A DNA stretch of 64,000 nt from Bacteroidales bacterium (GTDB taxonomy: Bacteria > Bacteroidota > Bacteroidia > Bacteroidales > F082), in the NCBI GenBank assembly GCA_024710405.1, contig JANJUV010000011.1:124001-188000 (forward strand), written 5' to 3'. How positions within the stretch are numbered: the stretch's first letter is position 1; each line of letters begins with the position of its first letter. A model generated the notes under the pieces. It saw nothing but the letters and a program-made list of their open reading frames with translations, ran no database searches and was not told the DNA's origin. Positions 58,856 through 64,000 of this stretch are shown in pieces. A program made the position numbers and the translations under genes.

Positions 58856-59452
58856 ATGAAAAAGTTTTTAATAATCCTTTTGATAATTCTTGGCATAATC
58901 CTGATGATACCTGCTTTGATGCCGAAGAGTTTTTTGGTCGAGCGTCAGGTGGTCATTAACAAACCGGTCGAAATGGTGTTTCCGTTTGTGAAATCTTTGA
59001 AGGGCCAAGATGAATGGAGTGTTTGGGGTTCAATGGATCCCAATATGATAAACGAATACAGAGGAGAAGATGGCACGGTTGGTTTTATTTCGGCCTGGGA
59101 AGGAAACGAAGATGTTGGAAAAGGTGAACAGGAAATTATTGCCATTGAAAATAATAAACGAGTAGACTTTGAGCTCCGGTTTATGAAACCTTGGGAAGCA
59201 ACAAACAAAGCCTGGATGACTGTTGATCCGGCTCCGGATGGCGCCACAACAGTAAAATGGGGAATTAGCGGTAGTATGCCTTATCCGATGAATGCAATGA
59301 TGCTGTTATTTAATATGGAGAAAAACATTGGAGATGATTTTGATCAAGGATTATTGAATCTCAAACAAATGATCGAAGCCTTACCAGCAGTACCTTTTGA
59401 TAGCATTATAGAGTTTCCTGATGAAATTCCGGCAGAGACTTCGGTTGAATAA
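58856..59452 (+). CDS. Membrane-anchored SRPBCC-family protein
   Basis: 198 residues from the ATG at 58856. One N-terminal membrane helix (FLIILLIILGIILMIPALM), then an SRPBCC/polyketide-cyclase-like domain: SFLVERQVVINKPVEMVFPF, WGSMDPNMINEYRGEDGTVG, and TVKWGISGSMPYPMNAMML. Members bind hydrophobic ligands; no catalytic residue is identified. A terminator follows. Single-gene unit. Confidence 0.85.
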   Translation: MKKFLIILLIILGIILMIPALMPKSFLVERQVVINKPVEMVFPFVKSLKGQDEWSVWGSMDPNMINEYRGEDGTVGFISAWEGNEDVGKGEQEIIAIENNKRVDFELRFMKPWEATNKAWMTVDPAPDGATTVKWGISGSMPYPMNAMMLLFNMEKNIGDDFDQGLLNLKQMIEALPAVPFDSIIEFPDEIPAETSVE

Positions 59453-59490
59453 GATTTGACGTAAAAGTTGCTCATGCCCTCACCGCCAAT

Positions 59491-59517
59491 CCGGTCTGTT
59501 TATAGGCCGGTTTTTTT
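59491..59517 (+). terminator. Intrinsic terminator after the SRPBCC gene
   Basis: Stem CCGGTC / GGCCGG (one T-G pair), 8-nt loop, seven T. Confidence 0.75.
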
Positions 59518-59590
59518 GTTGTCCGGGCATTTTGAATATTTCTTGCTATTGAGAATGGATATAAATAAGAATCTGTATTAAGAATCTTAT

Positions 59591-59619
59591 TTTCAGATTA
59601 TTTTGTATTTCTATCTTTG
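59591..59619 (+). promoter_or_regulatory. Putative promoter of the DUF485/ActP pair
   Basis: TTTC (59591-59594), 17-bp spacer, TATCTTTG (59612-59619). Leader about 55 nt. Confidence 0.5.
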
Positions 59620-59680
59620 GCAGGCAAAAAGAGAACTCTACGCTTTTAAATTAAGTTTTACCAACACAAAAGGAGGAATT

Positions 59681-59962
59681 ATGCTACATGAACCGGCTGT
59701 TACATTAGGCGCCGACCATGCATCGAAGAAAAAATCCAGATTAGGTATGATCCTGTTCGTGATCTATGCCTTATTGTATGGCGCATTCGTTATTATTGGA
59801 ATCAGTCACACCCACCTGCTGGGAACCAAAGTTTTTGCCGGTCTTAACCTGGCAGTTGTTTATGGAATGGGATTGATTGTGCTTGCTGCTGTGATGGGTT
59901 ATTTTTACAGTATGATCTGCACAAATATGGAAAACAAAATGAATAAGGAGGTGCAGTCATGA
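59681..59962 (+). CDS. DUF485-family membrane protein (YjcH-like)
   Basis: 93 residues from the ATG at 59681, which has a rare strong Shine-Dalgarno site AGGAGG at 59671-59676. Two membrane helices: LGMILFVIYALLYGAFVIIGI and LNLAVVYGMGLIVLAAVMGYF. It is the usual small partner of ActP-type symporters. Its end overlaps the start of the symporter gene by 4 bp (ATGA), so translation is coupled. Confidence 0.9.
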   Translation: MLHEPAVTLGADHASKKKSRLGMILFVIYALLYGAFVIIGISHTHLLGTKVFAGLNLAVVYGMGLIVLAAVMGYFYSMICTNMENKMNKEVQS

Positions 59963-61860
59963 TTTACGATGTTTCCATTTGGGCCATTATCATTTTTACT
60001 GTTTTTGTAGCCATTGTTTTGGGTCTTTCGTTTTATTTCGGAAGTAAAACCAAATCTGCGTCAAGCTATTATGCTGCCGGTGGTACCATACACTGGGGCG
60101 TTAACGGTATTGCTTTTGCCGGTGATTATCTGTCGGCGGCTTCTTTCCTCGGAATCTGTGGTATGATTGCCTATGCTGGTTACGATGGATTTTTATATTC
60201 CATTGGCTATCTGGCTGGATGGGTTGTGGCACTTTTTCTGGTGGCCGAACCTTTGAAACGTTTGGGAAAATTCACATTTACCGATGCCCTCGACTCTAGG
60301 TTTAACTCAAAATCAATCAAGCTCACAGCTTCGATAAGCACCTTGATTGTTTCGGTTTTTTACCTCATTCCTCAGATGGTAGGTGCAGGCGACCTCGTTG
60401 TACCATTGCTTGGCCTGCCTCACTGGGCCGGAGTTGTTATCGTTGGTGTAATAGTAATATATATTGTAGCCACTGCTGGTATGACCTCCACAACCTATGT
60501 GCAGTTTATCAAAGGGGGGTTGTTGATTACATTCTCCGTGGTACTTACAATATATATCCTTAATAATGGTCTAAATCTCAAGCCCTCAGATAAATATCAT
60601 AATTTTGCCACAGTTGAGGCTACGGTTGATGGAGAACAGATCGCAATAACTGATCCAGATTACCGAGTAGTCAGTCAGCAAAAGAGTGGGTCTGCAACGT
60701 TTGTGAAACTCGAGAAGGAATCAGTTTCCAACTGGTTTAAACTCGAAACATCACCTGAAGGCACTTATTTTTTGGCAGAGGCTCCAAGCATAACCTACAC
60801 TGCAGATGGTGAAAAATGGTATAATGGTGCACCAAAATCTGAAAGACTATTTTACCAGGTTGGTCATTTGAATAAAATTGTTCACAATGGTGAAGAGGTT
60901 GAATCAACAGGACCTCTTGGGCCATTTGGATTCCTGAGCACACTTGAAGAAAGTGAAGTTGTTCTGTTTTCGAAAAAGACATTCAGTGATGGTGAAGATA
61001 AAGTAACTGCATTTTATCAGAAAACCACTAAGGGAAGTGATGTGTTGACTCCAGGTTTGTTGCTGAAAGTCGGAAAAGACGCCGCACTAACAGATCGGCT
61101 TAATTTCCTGTCATTAATGATTGCACTGTTCTTCGGAACCTCTGCACTACCGCATATTCTCATCCGTTATTACACGGTACCCAGTCAACGGGCAGCACGT
61201 AAATCAACGATTGTTGCCATTGCAGCGATTGGGTTTTTCTATATCCTCACCCTTTTTATGGGTTTAGGTGCCATGGTAAACGGAGTAAACGACCTCGAAA
61301 GCAGCAATATGTCTGGCCCATTGCTTGCCAAGGCCTTTGGAATTGGTTTGTTTTCGATTATCTCTGCCATTGCATTTGCAACTGTGCTTGGAACTGTTGC
61401 CGGACTAATTGTAGCATCATCCGGTGCAATTGCACATGACTTTGTGGATAAGTACCTCAACGTAAAAATGACTGATAAGGAAAAAGTTAAGGCCGGTAAG
61501 CTGGCTGCTTTCGGTGTTGGAATATTTGCGATCATTCTGGGCATTCTTTTTAAAGGTATGAATGTGTCGTTCCTTGTTGGATTAGCCTTTGCGGTCGCTG
61601 CATCAGCAAATCTACCGGCAATTCTCGCGGTAATCTTTTGGAAAAGAACTACATATCAAGGAATTGCAGCATCGATTGTAACGGGAATATTGTCGTCGAT
61701 TGTGCTCATTCTGCTTTCACCTACCATGTTTGAAAGATATGGTCTGGCAAAAGAAGCAGCAATTTTCCCACTCGACAATCCGGGCATCATCTCATTGCCG
61801 TTATCCATTTTGGTCCTTGTTTTTGTCACATTGCTGACTGCCAAAAAGGCAAATAACTGA
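59959..61860 (+). CDS. ActP-type sodium:solute symporter with a large loop insertion
   Basis: 633 residues, about 80 longer than E. coli ActP. SSS-family features: SYYAAGGTIHWGVNGIAFAGDYLSAASFLG in the first helices (Na+ site), the conserved GLIVASSGAIAHDFVDKYL, and about thirteen membrane helices in all. Between membrane helices 6 and 7 there is a hydrophilic insertion of roughly 150 residues (from SDKYHNFATVEATVDGEQ to TTKGSDVLTPGLLL) with beta-strand pattern. Likely substrate acetate or another monocarboxylate, from the DUF485 partner and family. The insertion may be a periplasmic domain. Confidence 0.92.
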   Translation: MIYDVSIWAIIIFTVFVAIVLGLSFYFGSKTKSASSYYAAGGTIHWGVNGIAFAGDYLSAASFLGICGMIAYAGYDGFLYSIGYLAGWVVALFLVAEPLKRLGKFTFTDALDSRFNSKSIKLTASISTLIVSVFYLIPQMVGAGDLVVPLLGLPHWAGVVIVGVIVIYIVATAGMTSTTYVQFIKGGLLITFSVVLTIYILNNGLNLKPSDKYHNFATVEATVDGEQIAITDPDYRVVSQQKSGSATFVKLEKESVSNWFKLETSPEGTYFLAEAPSITYTADGEKWYNGAPKSERLFYQVGHLNKIVHNGEEVESTGPLGPFGFLSTLEESEVVLFSKKTFSDGEDKVTAFYQKTTKGSDVLTPGLLLKVGKDAALTDRLNFLSLMIALFFGTSALPHILIRYYTVPSQRAARKSTIVAIAAIGFFYILTLFMGLGAMVNGVNDLESSNMSGPLLAKAFGIGLFSIISAIAFATVLGTVAGLIVASSGAIAHDFVDKYLNVKMTDKEKVKAGKLAAFGVGIFAIILGILFKGMNVSFLVGLAFAVAASANLPAILAVIFWKRTTYQGIAASIVTGILSSIVLILLSPTMFERYGLAKEAAIFPLDNPGIISLPLSILVLVFVTLLTAKKANN

Positions 61861-61881
61861 GTTTTTTTGTCGAAAAAATAA

Positions 61882-61922
61882 ACAGGTCCGGTCTGATTAT
61901 CTTGACCGGGCCTGTGTTGTTT
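61882..61922 (+). terminator. Intrinsic terminator of the symporter gene
   Basis: 12-bp stem ACAGGTCCGGTC / GACCGGGCCTGT (one wobble), 10-nt loop, then GTTGTTT. Confidence 0.78.
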
Positions 61923-61970
61923 CATGATAGAACGCTTCGAATACCTGTATGTGTATATCTTGATTTGAAT

Positions 61971-61978
61971 TATTTTTG
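61971..61978 (+). promoter_or_regulatory. -7 promoter element of the metallophosphoesterase gene
   Basis: TATTTTTG, exact match, ending 7 bp before the ATG at 61986, so the transcript may be nearly leaderless. Confidence 0.48.
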
Positions 61979-61985
61979 AATTGTT

Positions 61986-62726
61986 ATGCGTATTGCCTTA
62001 ATCACAGATATTCATGAAGATGCTGAAAAACTGGAGAAGGCATTGTATCTACTTGAAATTGATGGTTATGACAAGCTTATATGTCTGGGCGATATTACTG
62101 GCTACAGCAAGGGTTTCAATATGCATCAGGCAGATGCGCTAAAATGTATTGAGCTGTTAAAAGACCGTAGCGCAGATTGTGTTATAGGAAACCACGACCT
62201 CAACAACTGTCGGAGGTTGCCTTCATACAGCCGCAGGATTGGCATTAAAGATTGGTATCAACTTGATCCGGCTCTGAGAAAGAAACAATATCAAAACCGT
62301 TTTTGGCTATATGAGGATGAGCAAGCCGCTGTGCTTCATCATGCAGAATCAGCTTTTCTAAATAGTCTTCCTGAAAGTCTGGTTGTCGAAACTAAAGAAG
62401 TTAAAATAATGATTTCTCATTTTCTCGAACCTGATATATGCGGGATCAGCACAAGGTTTCCGGCATCATTCATCGGGTGGAGCAGGCATTTGTCTCTGAT
62501 GGATAAAATGAACTGCAAACTTGCTTTTGTCGGGCACGCTCATCCGCCTGGTGTCGCTGTCAATGGGTTGTTCTGGTGGAGGAATCCTTCAACAAAGCCG
62601 TTCAGCGTTCCCGGAGGAAAACGTATTGTCATCTGTCCACCCCTTGTCAGCAATAGCCAGAATCCGTCATCATGTATTATCTTTGATAGTTCCAAGTACG
62701 AAATAAACACCATCTTTGTCCCTTAA
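61986..62726 (+). CDS. Calcineurin-like metallophosphoesterase
   Basis: 246 residues, cytoplasmic. Metal-binding motifs in order: RIALITDIHEDAEKL (DxH), LICLGDITG (GD), CVIGNHDLNN (GNHD), MISHFLEP, and AFVGHAHPPGV (GHxH). YfcE/ApaH-like folds hydrolyse phosphodiesters or nucleotides; the substrate cannot be read. The following sensor gene starts 14 bp later, so they form an operon and a link to signalling is possible. Confidence 0.9.
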   Translation: MRIALITDIHEDAEKLEKALYLLEIDGYDKLICLGDITGYSKGFNMHQADALKCIELLKDRSADCVIGNHDLNNCRRLPSYSRRIGIKDWYQLDPALRKKQYQNRFWLYEDEQAAVLHHAESAFLNSLPESLVVETKEVKIMISHFLEPDICGISTRFPASFIGWSRHLSLMDKMNCKLAFVGHAHPPGVAVNGLFWWRNPSTKPFSVPGGKRIVICPPLVSNSQNPSSCIIFDSSKYEINTIFVP

Positions 62727-62740
62727 CAAACCAAACTGAA

Positions 62741-64000
62741 ATGCAAAGCCGGTTTATCAACAGGATTCTGCTTCCTTCATTGTTTGCAGTATTTCTTTTT
62801 CTAATCTCCATGTATGTGTATGTTATTCCTGATTACAGGGAGAGTCTGATGGATAAAAAGCGCGAAACAATCCGTGAACTGACAAACACTGCCTGGAGTG
62901 TTATGAGCAAACTCGACGGAATGGTTTCCGACAGTTTTCCAGTCGGCCAGGCCCAGCATGAGGCAGCACTCATCATATCTGAGATGCGTTATGGCGATGA
63001 AATGAAAGATTATTTCTGGATTACAGATACTTTGCCGCGCATGGTCATGCACCCTTACCGGCCTCAGTTGAATGGTGCTGACCTGAGCCAGTTTGAAGAC
63101 CTGAGCGGTAAGAAATTTTTTGTTGAAATAGTACGGCTTGTTGAAGCTTCTGACGATGGATACATCGATTACAAATGGCAATGGAAAGACGACAGCCTGA
63201 TGGTTGTGCCTAAGTTATCCTATGTAAAAGTTTATGAGCCATGGGGTTGGATTGTAGGCACAGGAATCTATGTTGAAGATGTCAAACGCGAAATTGCTCA
63301 GGTAACCCGTCAGGTGGTTCTTATTTCCATTGTCATCACTCTGTTGATAGCTGCTTTGATCGCATACCTTGCCCGTCGAAACTATACTGCTGAGTTTGCA
63401 CGTGAACAGGCGCAGAATAAGCTCAGGGAAACACTGGAGAAATACAAAAATCTTGTGGAAGCTTCTCCTGATGGTGTTTTGATGACTTTGAACGATGAGG
63501 TGTTGTATTTCAATACATGGCTCACTGATATGCTTGGATTTGATCATGATGCGGATACAGTTCCGGAAAGCACAGCATTGCAATTGCTTGGGATTGTAAA
63601 AGCCGGTGTTGAATCAGTTCAATCGGATGAACGTTTGAAAGATAATGAATTAGTAGCCGAAACATTTATCCGCAACAAAAATGGCAGGCTGAAGGAGGTG
63701 ATCATTCACAGATCTGTATTTGAAACATCGGGCAGACAAGGGTTTATATATACCGTAAAAGACGTTTCCAGACATAAGGCCACACAGCGCGAACTAGATG
63801 CTAATCTGGAGAAATTCAAATCAATAGCAGGCTGGATGAAACTCGGTGTATTCCGCTGTACCGCGGGCCGGAACCCAAAAATTGTGGAGATGAATTCAAC
63901 CGGGCTCGAATTGCTTGGTTTTACAAGTTTGGCCGAAATGAAAGAGGTCGAACTTCTCGGATTGTTTCAGGATCAGGAAGAAAGACGAAAAGTATTGAAA
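62741..64000 (+). CDS. Cache-PAS sensor protein, N-terminal part (cut by window edge)
   Basis: The frame from the ATG at 62741 runs to the window end without a stop (420 codons). N-terminal helix (ILLPSLFAVFLFLISMYVYV), then a periplasmic single Cache domain: DYFWITDTLPRMVMHPYRPQ, LNGADLSQFEDLSGKKFF, YVKVYEPWGWIVGTGIYVED. A second membrane helix follows (VVLISIVITLLIAALIAYLA). Then come at least two PAS domains (YKNLVEASPDGVLMTLNDEV, and FKSIAGWMKLGVFRC). The output part is missing; a histidine kinase is most likely. Confidence 0.9.
   Translation, partial: MQSRFINRILLPSLFAVFLFLISMYVYVIPDYRESLMDKKRETIRELTNTAWSVMSKLDGMVSDSFPVGQAQHEAALIISEMRYGDEMKDYFWITDTLPRMVMHPYRPQLNGADLSQFEDLSGKKFFVEIVRLVEASDDGYIDYKWQWKDDSLMVVPKLSYVKVYEPWGWIVGTGIYVEDVKREIAQVTRQVVLISIVITLLIAALIAYLARRNYTAEFAREQAQNKLRETLEKYKNLVEASPDGVLMTLNDEVLYFNTWLTDMLGFDHDADTVPESTALQLLGIVKAGVESVQSDERLKDNELVAETFIRNKNGRLKEVIIHRSVFETSGRQGFIYTVKDVSRHKATQRELDANLEKFKSIAGWMKLGVFRCTAGRNPKIVEMNSTGLELLGFTSLAEMKEVELLGLFQDQEERRKVLK

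Overview
The window is bacterial chromosome from a member of the Bacteroidetes, most likely a marine or sediment Bacteroidales/Marinilabiliales-type anaerobe. The signs are: many TAnnTTTG -7 promoter elements just before genes, often with a TTG/TTTG box about 17-21 bp upstream; few Shine-Dalgarno sites; five secreted proteins with type IX secretion (T9SS) C-terminal sorting domains; lipoproteins whose mature ends start Cys-Lys-Lys-Asp; and a tmRNA tag ending in ALAA. No prophage, insertion sequence or CRISPR array was seen.

Layout. 1-6.6 kb: left-truncated xseA, a hybrid histidine kinase, a secreted FG-GAP protein, and an NtrC-like regulator without a DNA-binding domain. 6.7-7.1 kb: tmRNA (ssrA). 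7.2-16 kb: the most unusual locus. A sigma-54-type promoter with palindromic upstream sites precedes a PstS-like/GcvH-like fusion, a Tat-exported HybA-like ferredoxin, a HybB/NrfD-like quinone-interacting membrane protein and a second GcvH-like protein. These are followed by a histidine kinase with c-type haem motifs in its sensor domain, a sigma-54 activator, and an archaemetzincin. A genuine gcvT comes next. 17-27 kb: a CsgG-like protein divergent from an HTH regulator whose upstream region holds a phased TGCA cluster, dipeptidyl peptidase III, a T9SS subtilisin and two T9SS choice-of-anchor-L proteins. 27-37 kb: orphan groES, a thioredoxin-glutaredoxin fusion, lpd, a telomere-like heptamer repeat, rmlC, a lytic transglycosylase, uvrA, a DHOD-like protein, a LOG-family enzyme and a retropepsin-like protein. 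37-51 kb: periplasmic redox and lipoprotein cluster: YfaP-like lipoprotein, ferredoxin-nitroreductase, double-rhodanese lipoprotein, roughly 11-haem lipoprotein cytochrome, divergent Crp/Fnr regulator, MbnH/MbnP-like pair, an Smr-domain protein, the CcsBA haem lyase and a beta-barrel porin. 52-64 kb: two thioredoxin-fold proteins, an M3 peptidase, tRNA-Arg(CCG), a T9SS L-domain protein, a second porin, a DUF485/ActP-type symporter pair, a metallophosphoesterase and a right-truncated Cache-PAS sensor.

How the parts fit. The window is rich in extracytoplasmic electron transfer. CcsBA would mature the c-type haems of the multihaem cytochrome, the MbnH-like peroxidase and the haem-sensing kinase. 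The HybA/HybB pair could exchange electrons between the quinone pool and periplasmic carriers, but no catalytic subunit (hydrogenase, molybdopterin enzyme or nitrite reductase) lies next to it. The kinase-regulator pair downstream is the obvious candidate to drive the sigma-54 promoter upstream. The two GcvH-like domains lack a lysine in the canonical lipoylation register and share a C-terminal extension I do not recognise, so they look like a repurposed scaffold and not glycine cleavage H proteins. All function calls come from reading motifs in the sequence; no database search was run.
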